NCBI RefSeq assembly: GCF_013337765.1
Contig: NZ_VBSB01000002.1
Location: 248,001-312,000 of the forward strand
Origin: Mycolicibacterium sphagni
Lineage (GTDB): Bacteria; Actinomycetota; Actinomycetes; Mycobacteriales; Mycobacteriaceae
DNA: 64,000 nt
Direction: 5' to 3'
The notes below the pieces were generated by a model that was not told the origin of the DNA, did no database searches, and worked only from the letters and a program-made list of their open reading frames with translations. Both the position numbers and the translations under genes were made by a program. Positions 27,197 to 38,288 of the stretch are shown piece by piece. How positions within the stretch are numbered: the stretch's first letter is position 1; every line of letters begins with the position of its first letter.

Positions 27197-27604
27197 TTAG
27201 AATTTCAGTCCGTTCTCGCGGGCGGCATCGGCCAGCGCCGCGATCCGGCCGCCGTAGGTGTTACCACCGCGGTCGAACACCACGGCATCGACACCTGCGG
27301 CCTTGGCGCGCTCGGCGATCAGCTGACCGACTCGCACGCTGTGCGCCTTCTTGTCGCCTTCGACAGCACGGACGTCGGCCTCGATGGACGAGGCCGCCGC
27401 GAGCGTGGTGCCGTCGGCGTCATTGACGAGCTGCACGTGGATGTGCCGCGAGGAGCGGTTGACCACGAGGCGGGGCCGCTCGGCGGTGCCGACGACCTTC
27501 TTGCGCAGCCGATTGTGCCGACGGAGGCGCGAAACCCGGCGCGCGGCCGAGACACTCGTGCCGATCGGGGTGCGATCGGTGGCTGCTTTCTGTGCTTGAG
27601 CCAT
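27197..27604 (-). CDS. rplR: 50S ribosomal protein L18
   Basis: 135 residues; 5S rRNA-binding protein with [20 protein letters not shown] and the C-terminal [20 protein letters not shown]. The first 25 residues are a basic actinobacterial extension. It lies between rplF (3-base gap) and rpsE (22-base gap). Confidence 0.96.
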   Translation of the reverse strand: MAQAQKAATDRTPIGTSVSAARRVSRLRRHNRLRKKVVGTAERPRLVVNRSSRHIHVQLVNDADGTTLAAASSIEADVRAVEGDKKAHSVRVGQLIAERAKAAGVDAVVFDRGGNTYGGRIAALADAARENGLKF

Positions 27605-27607
27605 GGC

Positions 27608-28147
27608 TTACTTACCTGTCTTTCCGACCTTGCGGCGGATCTGCTCACCCTCGTAGCGCACGCCCTTGCCCTTGTACGGGTCCGGGCGGCGCAGCCGACG
27701 GATGTTGGCCGAGATCTGACCGACCTTCTGCTTGTCGATACCCGTGACCGAGAACTTGGTGGGCGTCTCCACCGCGAAGGTGATGCCCTCCGGAGCCTCG
27801 ATGACCACGGGATGGCTGTACCCGAGCGCGAACTCGAGGTTGCTGCCCTTGAGCTGCACGCGGTAACCGACGCCGAAGATCTCCAACTTGGTGGTGTAAC
27901 CCTCGGTCACACCGGTCACCAGGTTGGACACCAGCGTGCGCGACAACCCATGCAGCGAACGGCTGAGCCGCTCGTCGTCGGGCCGGCTGACCACGATGGC
28001 GCCATCGTCGTTGCGCGCCACGGTGATCGGCTCAGCGATCGCCAGTTCCAGCGTGCCCTTCGGGCCCTTGACCGACACGTTCTGACCGTCGATCGTCACA
28101 TCTACACCGGCGGGAATCGCCACCGGCTGCTTTCCAATACGCGACAT
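27608..28147 (-). CDS. rplF: 50S ribosomal protein L6
   Basis: 179 residues, starting [20 protein letters not shown], with the two L6 repeats and the C-terminal signature [19 protein letters not shown]. The length is standard. Gap to rpsH is 13 bases. Confidence 0.97.
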   Translation of the reverse strand: MSRIGKQPVAIPAGVDVTIDGQNVSVKGPKGTLELAIAEPITVARNDDGAIVVSRPDDERLSRSLHGLSRTLVSNLVTGVTEGYTTKLEIFGVGYRVQLKGSNLEFALGYSHPVVIEAPEGITFAVETPTKFSVTGIDKQKVGQISANIRRLRRPDPYKGKGVRYEGEQIRRKVGKTGK

Positions 28148-28160
28148 GTCTAAGCCTCCC

Positions 28161-28559
28161 TCACCACACGTAGGCGAGGACTTCGCCGCCCACGCCGGAT
28201 CGGGCTGCCTGACGGTCGGTCAGCAGGCCTGAAGACGTGGAGATGATCGCCACGCCCAGCCCGCCGAGCACCCGCGGAAGATTGGTGGATTTCGCGTACA
28301 CCCGCAGACCGGGCTTGGACACCCGGCGCAACCCCGCGAGACTGCGCTCGCGGTTGGGGCCGTACTTGAGCGAAACAACCAGCGACTTGCCGACCCGAGC
28401 ATCCTCGGTCCGGAAATCGCTGATGTAACCCTCGCGCTTGAGGATCTCGGCGATGTTCGCCTTGATCTTGCTGTGCGGCAAGGTCACTTCGTCGTGATAC
28501 GCCGAATTGGCGTTGCGCAGACGTGTCAAGAAGTCTGCGATCGGGTCCGTCATAGTCAT
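28161..28559 (-). CDS. rpsH: 30S ribosomal protein S8
   Basis: 132 residues, [20 protein letters not shown], ending with the S8 signature [27 protein letters not shown]8 represses the spc operon by mRNA binding in E. coli; no equivalent fold was identified here. An 88-base gap separates it from rpsN. Confidence 0.97.
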   Translation of the reverse strand: MTMTDPIADFLTRLRNANSAYHDEVTLPHSKIKANIAEILKREGYISDFRTEDARVGKSLVVSLKYGPNRERSLAGLRRVSKPGLRVYAKSTNLPRVLGGLGVAIISTSSGLLTDRQAARSGVGGEVLAYVW

Positions 28560-28647
28560 GACTGGGCCTGTCTACCTTCCTCGCAACGGTTCCCCCTGGG
28601 CTGATTCCCTTGGGGGGCCTGCTGCGCACCTGTTCTGTAGGGGTCTG

Positions 28648-28833
28648 TTACCAGCTGGACTTCTGCACACCGGGCAGTTCGCCGGCGTGGGCCATCTCCC
28701 GCAAGCAGATTCGGCACAGGCCGAACTTGCGGTACACGGCGTGGGGACGTCCGCACCTGTTGCAGCGGGTGTAGCCCCGCACGGCGAACTTCGGCTTCTT
28801 ATTGGCCTTGTTGACCAGTGCCTTCTTTGCCAT
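28648..28833 (-). CDS. rpsN: 30S ribosomal protein S14, zinc-binding type
   Basis: 61 residues with two Cys pairs, [10 protein letters not shown] and CRICLREMA, that bind zinc (type Z/C+ form). Mycobacteria usually also encode a longer zinc-free S14 elsewhere, used under zinc limitation. It lies four bases after rplE. Confidence 0.96.
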   Translation of the reverse strand: MAKKALVNKANKKPKFAVRGYTRCNRCGRPHAVYRKFGLCRICLREMAHAGELPGVQKSSW

Positions 28834-28837
28834 CTGC

Positions 28838-29410
28838 TCAGTTCTCCTTGAAGGGGAAGCCCAGCGCGCGCAGCAGCGCCCGACCTTCGTCGTCGTTCGT
28901 CGCCGAAGTGACGACAGTGATGTCCATGCCGCGGGGCCGGTCGATCGAGTCCACGTCGATCTCGTGGAACACCGACTGCTCGGAGAGCCCGAAGGTGTAG
29001 TTGCCGTGGCCGTCGAACTGCTTGGGGCTCAGGCCGCGGAAGTCGCGGATACGCGGCAGCGCGATCGACACCAGCCGGTCGAGGAACTCCCACATGCGGT
29101 CGCCGCGCAGGGTAACCCGTGCGCCGATCGGCATGCCCTCGCGCAGCTTGAACTGTGCGATCGACTTGCGGGCCTTGCGGATCTCGGGCTTTTGGCCGGT
29201 GATCAGCGCGAGGTCGTTGACCGCGCCGTTGATCAGCTTGGCGTCGCGGGCAGCGTCACCGACACCCATGTTGACGACGACCTTGACCACGCCGGGGATC
29301 TGCATGACGTTGGCGTAGTTGAACTCGTTGTTGAGCGCTGCCTTGATCTCTTCGCGGTAGCGCGCCTTCAGCCGGGGCTGAACCTTCACAGTGTCTTCTG
29401 CGGTGGTCAT
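28838..29410 (-). CDS. rplE: 50S ribosomal protein L5
   Basis: 190 residues, 5S rRNA-binding, with [40 protein letters not shown] and the conserved end ALGFPFKEN. The ATG at 29410, one base after the rplX stop, gives the family N-terminus [15 protein letters not shown]; an ATG six codons earlier would overlap rplX. Confidence 0.96.
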   Translation of the reverse strand: MTTAEDTVKVQPRLKARYREEIKAALNNEFNYANVMQIPGVVKVVVNMGVGDAARDAKLINGAVNDLALITGQKPEIRKARKSIAQFKLREGMPIGARVTLRGDRMWEFLDRLVSIALPRIRDFRGLSPKQFDGHGNYTFGLSEQSVFHEIDVDSIDRPRGMDITVVTSATNDDEGRALLRALGFPFKEN

Positions 29411-29411
29411 G

Positions 29412-29729
29412 TCAGATGTCCTTGCCATTGCGCTTCGAGACCCGGACCTTCTTGCCGGTCTCCTCGTCGACGCGGTAGCCGACGCGGGTCGGGTTGCCGT
29501 CGGAGTCGACCACCATCACGTTGGAAACGTGGATTGCCGCCTCCTGCGTGACGATGCCGCCCGAGGACGCGCCACGCTCGTTGGCCGACTGCGCGGTGTG
29601 CTTCTTGATGCGGTTGACGCCCTCGACGAGGACCTTGTTGCGAGTCGGGTAGGCCTCGATGACCTTGCCCTTGGCGCCCTTGTCCTTACCGGCGGTGACC
29701 AGAACGGTGTCGCCCTTGTGCACCTTCAT
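29412..29729 (-). CDS. rplX: 50S ribosomal protein L24
   Basis: 105 residues with an N-terminal KOW motif ([20 protein letters not shown]) that binds 23S rRNA during early assembly. It starts directly after the rplN stop codon with no gap. Confidence 0.96.
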   Translation of the reverse strand: MKVHKGDTVLVTAGKDKGAKGKVIEAYPTRNKVLVEGVNRIKKHTAQSANERGASSGGIVTQEAAIHVSNVMVVDSDGNPTRVGYRVDEETGKKVRVSKRNGKDI

Positions 29730-30098
29730 TTACAACACCTCCGGGGCCAGCGAAACGATCTTCATGAACTTCTTCTCACGCAGCTCGCGCCCGACCGGGC
29801 CGAAGATGCGGGTGCCACGCGGATCGTTGTCGTTCTTGATGATGACGGCGGCGTTCTCGTCGAACTTGATGTAACTTCCGTCAGCCCGGCGGCGCTCCTT
29901 GACGGTGCGCACGATGACGGCCTTGACCACGTCACCGCGCTTGACGTTGCCACCGGGGATGGCGTCCTTGACGGTCGCCACAATCACATCGCCGATGCCG
30001 GCGTAGCGCCGCGACGAGCCACCCAGAACACGGATGCACAAGATCTCCTTGGCGCCAGTGTTGTCGGCGACCTTGAGCCGCGATTCCTGCTGAATCAC
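29730..30098 (-). CDS. rplN: 50S ribosomal protein L14
   Basis: 122 residues, starting [20 protein letters not shown], with the L14 signature near residues 60-90 ([20 protein letters not shown]). First gene of the spc operon. It is separated from rpsQ by the sulfatase module, so it needs its own promoter; a candidate lies at 30231-30259. Confidence 0.97.
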   Translation of the reverse strand: MIQQESRLKVADNTGAKEILCIRVLGGSSRRYAGIGDVIVATVKDAIPGGNVKRGDVVKAVIVRTVKERRRADGSYIKFDENAAVIIKNDNDPRGTRIFGPVGRELREKKFMKIVSLAPEVL

Positions 30099-30230
30099 TA
30101 GATCTCCTCGACCTGGTTATTTCTGTGTGCACGGCAGATACCGACCTGACGTGCGCGGTCTTTGTCGCCCAAAGAGCACGCAGGGTTTTCTCGCATGAGA
30201 TAACCGAGGTCTGCCCTGGGCAACCCCTAA

Positions 30231-30259
30231 ATACTAGGTGACGAGCGGAAAAGCTCCAA
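30231..30259 (-). promoter_or_regulatory. Candidate promoter of the spc operon (rplN)
   Basis: On the reverse strand TTGGAG (30254-30259) and TAGTAT (30231-30236) are separated by 17 bases, a reasonable SigA-type promoter. It would give a leader of about 125 bases before rplN. It overlaps the downstream edge of the hairpin at 30263-30309. Confidence 0.5.
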
Positions 30260-30262
30260 ATC

Positions 30263-30309
30263 CTCGCACTTCTCCCGCCCAAACCGACAAACGGCCGCAG
30301 AAGTGCGAG
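30263..30309 (-). terminator. Inverted repeat after the FGE gene
   Basis: Perfect 11-base arms, CTCGCACTTCT (30263-30273) and AGAAGTGCGAG (30299-30309), with a 25-base loop, lie 34 bases beyond the stop of the sulfatase-modifying gene. It probably separates the sulfatase unit from the spc operon promoter. There is no T run, so termination may need Rho or be partial. Confidence 0.5.
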
Positions 30310-30342
30310 TGGATCGCGACATTTCGTCGATCTCGGCGCGGC

Positions 30343-31257
30343 TCAGGAATCCATCACGCACCGGAACCCGATGTGGGTCGTCGAGCTGTCCTGTGATTGC
30401 GGGGAGCGCGCGGCCGGCCGGTACCGGTGGCAGTACTCAGGGGCGCAGAGATGCGACCCGCCTTTGAGGGTCTGGTTGACCGCTGGATCGGGTTCGGTGG
30501 GCGGCGGGCAGCAGGAATTCTGCTGGCTTCCCCCATCCCCGGGTCGCTTCGCTCCTGCCCCAGGGACGACGTGGTGAGCGGAGAACTGCGTGGTCGTCCA
30601 TTCCCAGACATTGCCGATCATGTCGACCAGCCCGTAGCCGTTCGAGGGGAAGGTCCCCACCGGCGAGGTGCCCACCCAGCCGAGTGCGCCGTCGTTGCGA
30701 TACGGGAAGCGCCCCTGCCAGGTGTTGGCCATCAACGCTCCCCCGACGCCCGGGTCGTCACCCCAGGCGTAGGCCGCGGTGCAGCCCGCCCGGGCCGCGC
30801 ACTCCCACTCCGCCTCGGTCGGCAGTCGCCGGCCGGCCCAGCCGGCATACGCGATCGCGTCGGGATAGGCGACCTGGACGACGGGGTGGTCCGGCTTGTC
30901 GGCGATATCGCTACCGGAACCGAACGGCGCACGCCAGCTCGCGCCCGGCGCCCAGTCCCACCACTGTCGCCAGTCCCGCAGATTCACCGGGCCCGGCGTC
31001 GGCCGGAACACCAGTGCGCCGGGCTGCAGATCAGCCTCGGCGACACCGGGATACAACGCCGGATCGAGTGGGCGCTCGGCGATCGTGACGTAGCCGGTGG
31101 CTTCGACGAAGGCGGCGAACTGGGCGTTGGTCACCGGGTGCCGCTCGATGGCGAACGCGCCGACGGTCGCGGTGTGGATCGGCGCTTCTTCGGGATAAAA
31201 GCTGGTCGACCCCATCCGGAACGACCCGCCTGGCAATGCGACGAGCTCGGTGAGCAT
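30343..31257 (-). CDS. Formylglycine-generating enzyme (sulfatase activator)
   Basis: A 304-residue FGE/SUMF1-family oxidase that turns the active-site Cys of type I sulfatases into formylglycine. It has the N-terminal LPGGSFRMGS, LPTEAEWECAARAG and GNVWEWTTTQF blocks, and the copper-binding Cys pair in GGSHLCAPEYCHRYRPAARSP near residue 270. It lies four bases after the lipoprotein gene and is the third gene after the arylsulfatase, which carries the CSPTR target. This matches the M. tuberculosis order around Rv0711-Rv0712. Confidence 0.93.
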   Translation of the reverse strand: MLTELVALPGGSFRMGSTSFYPEEAPIHTATVGAFAIERHPVTNAQFAAFVEATGYVTIAERPLDPALYPGVAEADLQPGALVFRPTPGPVNLRDWRQWWDWAPGASWRAPFGSGSDIADKPDHPVVQVAYPDAIAYAGWAGRRLPTEAEWECAARAGCTAAYAWGDDPGVGGALMANTWQGRFPYRNDGALGWVGTSPVGTFPSNGYGLVDMIGNVWEWTTTQFSAHHVVPGAGAKRPGDGGSQQNSCCPPPTEPDPAVNQTLKGGSHLCAPEYCHRYRPAARSPQSQDSSTTHIGFRCVMDS

Positions 31258-31261
31258 GGAC

Positions 31262-31954
31262 TCAGGGTATGACGATGCTGAATTCGTCGGTCAGCACCGA
31301 GGCGGCGGCATCGAAATCAGGAGTCCCCGACGGCGCCTCCACATGCACCGCGACCAGATAGTTGCCGGTGTTGGTCCAGATATGGGCGATCCGGTCCTGA
31401 TATTCGAGTGATTCGTCGGGGTCCCTGGCCCAGGTGCCCATCAGCTTCTGCCCGCTGAAGCCGCAGACGTCGCCGGGCAGCAGGCTCAGGGTGCTGATCG
31501 GATACCTGGCCATCACGTCGTCGCCGTACCGCGTGAACGCCGCGGTCGGGTCCAGCGGGGTCGCCGCGATGGTGACCTCGGCGACCATGTCGTCCGGCCC
31601 GGACAGCAGCGCGCCGACATCACCGGTGCCGGGGGTCGACGACCATCCCGGTGGCACTCGGACTCTGATCTTGGGTGCGACGGGGTCCGCGACAGCAGCG
31701 ACCGCGGTGGGGCCTGGTTGTTCGGGACGGCACACCGTGGCGTCGGGTGGAATCGGCGCGCGGGTGGTTTCCAGCACGCCCGGCTCCGAGGATTCGGGTG
31801 TGTCGGTCACGTTGGTCGCCGAGGGCGCCAGCACGGTCGACGACGTTGACGCTTCGACCTTCACGGCTGTGCCATCACTGTTGCGCGCACACGCGGCAAC
31901 GCCCGGGGCGGCCAATAACACAACCGCCGCAGCGGCGCACACCAGCCGAGTCAC
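31262..31954 (-). CDS. Putative lipoprotein of the sulfatase operon
   Basis: A 230-residue exported protein. The N-terminus is a signal peptide (VCAAAAVVLLAAPGVA) ending in a lipobox GVAAC, so Cys22 should be lipid-modified. A Ser/Thr/Pro-rich linker (residues 25-70) is followed by a compact domain beginning about residue 95 (IRVRVPPGWSS) that resembles mycobacterial LpqN/LpqT-type lipoproteins. It lies 21 bases after the arylsulfatase gene and four before FGE, so it probably works with the sulfatase at the cell surface. No enzymatic motif is visible. Confidence 0.75.
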   Translation of the reverse strand: MTRLVCAAAAVVLLAAPGVAACARNSDGTAVKVEASTSSTVLAPSATNVTDTPESSEPGVLETTRAPIPPDATVCRPEQPGPTAVAAVADPVAPKIRVRVPPGWSSTPGTGDVGALLSGPDDMVAEVTIAATPLDPTAAFTRYGDDVMARYPISTLSLLPGDVCGFSGQKLMGTWARDPDESLEYQDRIAHIWTNTGNYLVAVHVEAPSGTPDFDAAASVLTDEFSIVIP

Positions 31955-31975
31955 CTCACCAGTATGACGTGAGGG

Positions 31976-34327
31976 TCAGTCCCTGGCGAAGGCCGCCGCG
32001 AGTTGGCGCTCCGCGTCGACATACGGACTGCCCGACACATCGACGACCACCCGGGAGATGGTGCCCCCGCTGAAGTCGAACGGCGCCACGAACGCGTTTG
32101 ACACCGGCTGGCCGAGATTGCGTCCCACGCTGACCCCGCCGCCGGCCAATCCGAACGTGAACGGATGGGCTCTGACTCCGGCCAGGGTGGCCACCGCCTC
32201 GCCGTCGACGTAGAGGGTGACGTCACCGAGCGGCGTGTGGCTGCCGTCGACGACGCCGGTCCGGGCGTATGCCACTCCCAGGATGTGCTCACCCAGCGGC
32301 ACGGGGTCGGGCGCGATCACCCGCTGTTCGTCCTCGCCGAAGAAGTTGTAGACGAACTGCAGCCGGCCGTCGGCGACGAACAAGACGTATCCGCCATGTC
32401 CGGCGCCCTGTTTGAGCAACACGCCCTGCACGTCCGGACTGTCGACGCTCACCTCGGCGAGCACCGAGAACGAGCGGCCGTTGATCGACACGCACGCGCC
32501 CATCGCAACCGGGGCGGTGTGCGGGTAATACACGTAGCTCGACCGGTCGCCGGCCAGCGACGGGCGGGTGCGGGTGACCATCTCGAACACGTTGAGGTCG
32601 GAAAGCGGTAGGCCGTTGTACTTTTCGGCCTCGGCGAACCACAGCTTCTGCAACTCGGCCAGCTTCTCGGGGTGCTCGGCGGCCACATCGTGGCACTGAC
32701 TGCGGTCCTTTTCGATGTTGTACAGCTCCCAGCGGTCGGCGTCGAAATGCGACCAGCCCGAGGGCGCCGCGGGGTGCACCGTATTGGCGAACCAGCCCTT
32801 GTGCCAGATGCCGCGGGTGCCCAGCATCGTGTAGAACTGGGTCTCCTTTCCGGTCGCGGCGGTCGAATCATCCAGTGCGGCCTTGAAACTCACTCCATCG
32901 AGCGGCTTTTGCGCGATGCCTTTCACGGTCTGCGGTGGCTCGATGCCCAGCAGCTCGTAGATCGTCGGCGTGATGTCGGAGACGTTGACGTAGTTGTCGC
33001 GGACCTCGCCGTGTGCCGCAATTCCGTTGGGCCAGGAGATGATCGCGGTGTCGGCGATGCCACCTTCATGGGAGGCGTAGCGCTTGTAGAGCTTGTACGG
33101 CGTATTGAACGCCATCGCCCACCCGATCGGGTAGTGGTTGTACGTTGCCGGAGAACCCAATACGTCGAAGAACGGCATGCTCTCCTCGACGGTGTCCACA
33201 TAGCCGTTGAAGAACTTGCCCTCATTGACCGAGCCGTTGGGTCCGCCCTCGCCGCTGGCGCCGTTGTCGGAGATCACGACCACGATGGTGTTGTCCAGCT
33301 GCCCGGATTCCTCCAGATAGTCCAGCACCCTGCCGATTTGGGCATCGGTGTAGGACAGGAACCCGGCGAACACCTCGGCCATCCGGGCGAACAGCCGCTT
33401 CTCCTCGTCGTCGAGCGAATCCCACGGGCGCACGGTGTCCTGCAGCGGCCACGGCTCGCCGTTGGGTCCGGTGACATCCGCGTACGGGTTCACCCCGGAC
33501 AGTTCGGTATCGGGCGGGACGATGCCGAGCTTCTTCTGGTTCGCCAGGACGATCTCGCGGTAGCGCTCGTAGCCCATATCGAACTCGCCGGCGTAGCGGT
33601 CGGCCCATTCCTTGAACACGTGGTGCGGCGCGTGGCCCGCCCCCGGGCACAGGTAGGTGAACCACGGCTTTTCCGGGGCAACCATGGTCGAGTCGCGGAT
33701 GAATTCGATTGCCTTGTCCGCCAGGTCTTTCGAGAGGTGGTAGCCCTCCTCCGGGGTGGCGGGCGGCTCGACGGGATGTCCGTCGTAGACCAGCTCGGGG
33801 TACCACTGGTCGGTCTCCCCGCCCATGAACCCGTAGAACCGCTCGAAGCCGCGCGACAGCGGCCAGTGCCTGCGGGTGGCCGCGAGGTTGGACTCTTCGA
33901 TCGGGGTGAGGTGCCACTTACCGACGCAATAGGTGTTGTACCCGCGCTCGGCGAGCACCTCCGAAATCAGCGCGGTGTCATCGGGAATGCGGCCGTTGAT
34001 ACCGGGAAAACCTTCGGTGAACTCTTCGACCATGGCCATCCCGACCGTGGTGGAATTGCGCCCGGTCAGCAGCGACGCCCTGGTCGGGGAACACAACGCG
34101 GTGGTGTGGAACTGCGAGAGCCGAACGCCGCGCTCGGCGAGCCGCGTCATCGCCGGCATCGACACCAGCCCGCCGAAGCAGTCCCACGTGGCGATGCCGA
34201 TGTCATCCCACACCAGGTAGAGCACATTGGGTGCGTTGTCCGGGGCCTTCGGCGCGGCGTAGGGGCCCCAGTCCGGCTCGGAGTCACGGATGTCGAGTGC
34301 GATCTTGCCGTTGAACTCCGTGGTCAT
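31976..34327 (-). CDS. atsA: Arylsulfatase, type I (formylglycine-dependent)
   Basis: A 783-residue sulfatase that hydrolyses sulfate esters. The signature CSPTRASLLTGR places the Cys converted to formylglycine at residue 79; calcium ligands are the Asp pair in LVWDDIGI and the later VVISDNGASGEGG. The C-terminal 200 residues form a beta-rich extra domain with a concanavalin-like pattern. The ATG at 34327 with GGGGAAC upstream is preferred over a TTG four codons earlier. No signal peptide is seen. The FGE two genes downstream would activate it. It follows rpsQ, separated by a terminator. Confidence 0.93.
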   Translation of the reverse strand: MTTEFNGKIALDIRDSEPDWGPYAAPKAPDNAPNVLYLVWDDIGIATWDCFGGLVSMPAMTRLAERGVRLSQFHTTALCSPTRASLLTGRNSTTVGMAMVEEFTEGFPGINGRIPDDTALISEVLAERGYNTYCVGKWHLTPIEESNLAATRRHWPLSRGFERFYGFMGGETDQWYPELVYDGHPVEPPATPEEGYHLSKDLADKAIEFIRDSTMVAPEKPWFTYLCPGAGHAPHHVFKEWADRYAGEFDMGYERYREIVLANQKKLGIVPPDTELSGVNPYADVTGPNGEPWPLQDTVRPWDSLDDEEKRLFARMAEVFAGFLSYTDAQIGRVLDYLEESGQLDNTIVVVISDNGASGEGGPNGSVNEGKFFNGYVDTVEESMPFFDVLGSPATYNHYPIGWAMAFNTPYKLYKRYASHEGGIADTAIISWPNGIAAHGEVRDNYVNVSDITPTIYELLGIEPPQTVKGIAQKPLDGVSFKAALDDSTAATGKETQFYTMLGTRGIWHKGWFANTVHPAAPSGWSHFDADRWELYNIEKDRSQCHDVAAEHPEKLAELQKLWFAEAEKYNGLPLSDLNVFEMVTRTRPSLAGDRSSYVYYPHTAPVAMGACVSINGRSFSVLAEVSVDSPDVQGVLLKQGAGHGGYVLFVADGRLQFVYNFFGEDEQRVIAPDPVPLGEHILGVAYARTGVVDGSHTPLGDVTLYVDGEAVATLAGVRAHPFTFGLAGGGVSVGRNLGQPVSNAFVAPFDFSGGTISRVVVDVSGSPYVDAERQLAAAFARD

Positions 34328-34449
34328 AGCGTTCCCCAATCCTCGAGACTGCCTCCGGTAATACCGCAGACACAGACTCCCATGCGGCGGACCGGTTTCG
34401 GGTGATTCCGGGTCCGCTCTGGGTGAATTCGTAGGACCGACGCAAAGAC

Positions 34450-34487
34450 AAACGCACGCCGCGGCATAACCGCCGTGGCGTGCGTTT
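34450..34487 (-). terminator. Terminator of the S10 operon
   Basis: AAACGCACGCC (34450-34460) pairs with GGCGTGCGTTT (34477-34487), with an inner GCGG/CCGC. On the reverse strand the stem is followed by TTTGTCTTTG, a rho-independent pattern. It lies 15 bases beyond the rpsQ stop. Confidence 0.85.
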
Positions 34488-34502
34488 CTCAGGAACGAAG
34501 TG

Positions 34503-34799
34503 TTACTTGGCCCGCTCGAGGACGTCGACCAGGCGCCAGCGCTTGGTGGCCGACAACGGACGGGTCTCCATCAGGGAGACGCGATCGCCGACACCGGCGA
34601 CACCGTTCTCGTCGTGCGCCTTGACCTTCGTGGTCGTGCGGATGATCTTGCCGTACTTCGGGTGCTTCGTGCGCGACTCGAGTTCGACGACGATCGTCTT
34701 CTGCATCTTGTCGCTGACCACGTAGCCGATGACCGTCTTACGACGGCCACGCGTCTCCTCGGTGCGCGGAGTGTGGTTGGGTCCCTTTGTTTCTGCCAT
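34503..34799 (-). CDS. rpsQ: 30S ribosomal protein S17
   Basis: 98 residues with the S17 OB-fold signature [25 protein letters not shown] region and the conserved [18 protein letters not shown]. The first 20 residues are an actinobacterial extension. The ATG at 34799 overlaps the rpmC stop (TGATG). Last gene of the S10 operon. Confidence 0.96.
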   Translation of the reverse strand: MAETKGPNHTPRTEETRGRRKTVIGYVVSDKMQKTIVVELESRTKHPKYGKIIRTTTKVKAHDENGVAGVGDRVSLMETRPLSATKRWRLVDVLERAK

Positions 34800-35032
34800 C
34801 ACGATTCCTCACCAGCGGGTCCGGAGGCCAGACCCAGTTCACGTTCGCGCAGCACGGTGTAGATGCGCGCAATCTCCTGACGCACGGTGCGAAGCCGGCG
34901 ATTGTTGTCCAACTGACCGGTCGCCATCTGGAAGCGCAGATTGAACAGCTCTTCCTTGGATTCCCGCAGCTTGTCGGTCAACTCTTCTTCGGTGAGTTCA
35001 CGCAGTTCACCGGCACTGACGCCTACGGCCAT
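34799..35032 (-). CDS. rpmC: 50S ribosomal protein L29
   Basis: 77 residues, [20 protein letters not shown], with the L29 core [20 protein letters not shown]. The start at 35032 overlaps the rplP stop (ATGA), and the end overlaps rpsQ. Confidence 0.96.
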   Translation of the reverse strand: MAVGVSAGELRELTEEELTDKLRESKEELFNLRFQMATGQLDNNRRLRTVRQEIARIYTVLRERELGLASGPAGEES

Positions 35033-35448
35033 CAGAACTGCTCCTCTCGGGTAACGATGCGTGCCTTGATCGGCAGCTTGTGGATGGCGCGGGTCAGGGC
35101 TTCCCTGGCGACCTTCTCGTCGGGGTAGCTCAGCTCGAACAGCACGCGGCCGGGCTTGACGTTGGACACCCACCATTCCGGTGAGCCCTTGCCCGAACCC
35201 ATGCGGGTTTCCGCGGGCTTCTTGGTCAGCGGGCGGTCCGGGAAGATGTTGATCCACACCTTGCCGCCACGCTTGATGTGCCGGTTGATGGCGATACGAG
35301 CGGACTCGATCTGCCGGTTGGTGACGTAAGCGTGCTCCAGTGCCTGGATGCCGTAGTCACCGAAAGTCACCGACGTGCCACCGCTGGCAATACCACGCTG
35401 TCTGGGGTGGTGTTGCTTGCGGTGCTTGACTTTACGGGGAATCAACAT
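35032..35448 (-). CDS. rplP: 50S ribosomal protein L16
   Basis: 138 residues, [19 protein letters not shown], with the L16 signatures [20 protein letters not shown] and [15 protein letters not shown]. It lies three bases after rpsC. L16 organises the aminoacyl-tRNA binding site. Confidence 0.97.
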   Translation of the reverse strand: MLIPRKVKHRKQHHPRQRGIASGGTSVTFGDYGIQALEHAYVTNRQIESARIAINRHIKRGGKVWINIFPDRPLTKKPAETRMGSGKGSPEWWVSNVKPGRVLFELSYPDEKVAREALTRAIHKLPIKARIVTREEQF

Positions 35449-35451
35449 GAT

Positions 35452-36820
<1,369 letters not shown>

Positions 36821-36824
<4 letters not shown>

Positions 36825-37102
36825 CGCCGCTTACTCTTCCGGTCGTCCTTGATGTGACCCTTGAATGTGCGCGTCGGGGCGAACTCGCCCAACTTGTGGC
36901 CGACCATCGACTCGGTGACGAACACCGGCACATGCTTACGACCGTCGTGGACGGCGAAGGTGTGACCGATGAAGTCCGGGATGATGGTCGAACGACGCGA
37001 CCAGGTCTTGATGACCTGCTTGGTGCTCTTCTCGTTCTGGACGTCGACCTTCTTGAGCAGATGGTCGTCGACGAACGGGCCCTTCTTCAGGCTGCGTGGC
37101 AT
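36821..37102 (-). CDS. rpsS: 30S ribosomal protein S19
   Basis: 93 residues, [20 protein letters not shown], with the S19 signature [20 protein letters not shown]. Standard length. It lies 12 bases after rplB. Confidence 0.97.
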
Positions 37103-37114
37103 CGCTGGCTACTC

Positions 37115-37954
37115 CTAGCGCTTATTCTTGCCGGTGCGCCGGCGTCGGACGATGAGCTTGTCGCTCGGCTTGTTGGGCTTGCGGGTACGGCCCTCGGGCT
37201 TGCCCCACGGGCTGACCGGGTGGCGACCACCGGAGGTCTTGCCCTCGCCACCACCGTGCGGGTGGTCGACCGGGTTCATCACGACACCACGAACGGTGGG
37301 ACGCTTGCCCTTCCACCGCATGCGGCCGGCCTTGCCCCAGTTGATGTTGGCCTGCTCGGCGTTGCCGACCTCGCCGACGGAGGCGCGGCAGCGCACGTCG
37401 ACGCGACGGATTTCACCCGAGGGCATACGCAGCGAGGCGTAGGTGCCTTCCTTGCCCAGCAGCTGGATGCTCGAGCCGGCCGAGCGGGCCAGCTTGGCAC
37501 CGCCGCCGGGACGCAGCTCGACGGCGTGGATGACGGTACCGGCCGGGATGTTGCGCAGCGGCAGGTTGTTACCGGGCTTGATGTCGGCGTTGGCGCCCGA
37601 CTCCACGATGTCACCCTGCGAAAGACCCTGCGGCGCAATGATGTAGCGCTTCTCGCCGTCCAGGTAGTGCAGCAGCGCGATGTTCGCGGTGCGGTTCGGG
37701 TCGTACTCGATGTGTGCGACCTTGGCGTTGACGCCGTCCTTGTCGTTACGACGGAAGTCGATCACCCGGTAGGCACGCTTGTGCCCGCCGCCCTTGTGAC
37801 GGGTGGTGATTCGACCGTGCGCGTTACGACCGCCGGTTCCGTGCAGCGGACGGATCAGCGACTTCTCCGGAGTCGAGCGAGTGATCTCGGAGAAATCGGA
37901 GACGCTGGCACCGCGGCGACCGGGGGTCGTCGGCTTGTACTTGCGAATTCCCAT
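37115..37954 (-). CDS. rplB: 50S ribosomal protein L2
   Basis: 279 residues, [20 protein letters not shown], with the peptidyl-transferase-associated signature [20 protein letters not shown]. Standard length. A 31-base gap separates it from rplW. Confidence 0.97.
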   Translation of the reverse strand: MGIRKYKPTTPGRRGASVSDFSEITRSTPEKSLIRPLHGTGGRNAHGRITTRHKGGGHKRAYRVIDFRRNDKDGVNAKVAHIEYDPNRTANIALLHYLDGEKRYIIAPQGLSQGDIVESGANADIKPGNNLPLRNIPAGTVIHAVELRPGGGAKLARSAGSSIQLLGKEGTYASLRMPSGEIRRVDVRCRASVGEVGNAEQANINWGKAGRMRWKGKRPTVRGVVMNPVDHPHGGGEGKTSGGRHPVSPWGKPEGRTRKPNKPSDKLIVRRRRTGKNKR

Positions 37955-37985
37955 TATCTATTCCTGAGTTCTATTCGTTGCCGGA

Positions 37986-38288
37986 CTACGCCGGTGCTCC
38001 GAAAAGGTCGATCGGCTTGCTGCCGGGGGCCAGGGTCACGATCGCGCGCTTGGTGCTCTTGCGCTGTCCGTAGCCGACGCGGGTGCGCTTGCGCTTACCC
38101 TGCCGGTTCAGCGTGTTCACCGAGTCGACCTTCACCTTGAAGATCTTCTCGATGGCGATCTTGATCTGCGTCTTGTTCGAGCCGGGTGCGACGACGAACG
38201 TGTAGACGTTGTCCTCGATCAGTCCATAGGACTTCTCCGAGATGACCGGGGCCAGGATGATGTCGCGGGGATCAGTGATGGTTGCCAT
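37986..38288 (-). CDS. rplW: 50S ribosomal protein L23
   Basis: 100 residues, [20 protein letters not shown], with the conserved loop [20 protein letters not shown]. It forms part of the exit-tunnel docking site for SRP and trigger factor. The start overlaps the rplD stop by one base. Confidence 0.97.
   Translation of the reverse strand: MATITDPRDIILAPVISEKSYGLIEDNVYTFVVAPGSNKTQIKIAIEKIFKVKVDSVNTLNRQGKRKRTRVGYGQRKSTKRAIVTLAPGSKPIDLFGAPA

Noticed and set aside
28560..28647. Regulatory structure in the rpsH-rpsN gap
   Set aside because: Only a short C-run/G-run stem; gaps of this size are usual here.
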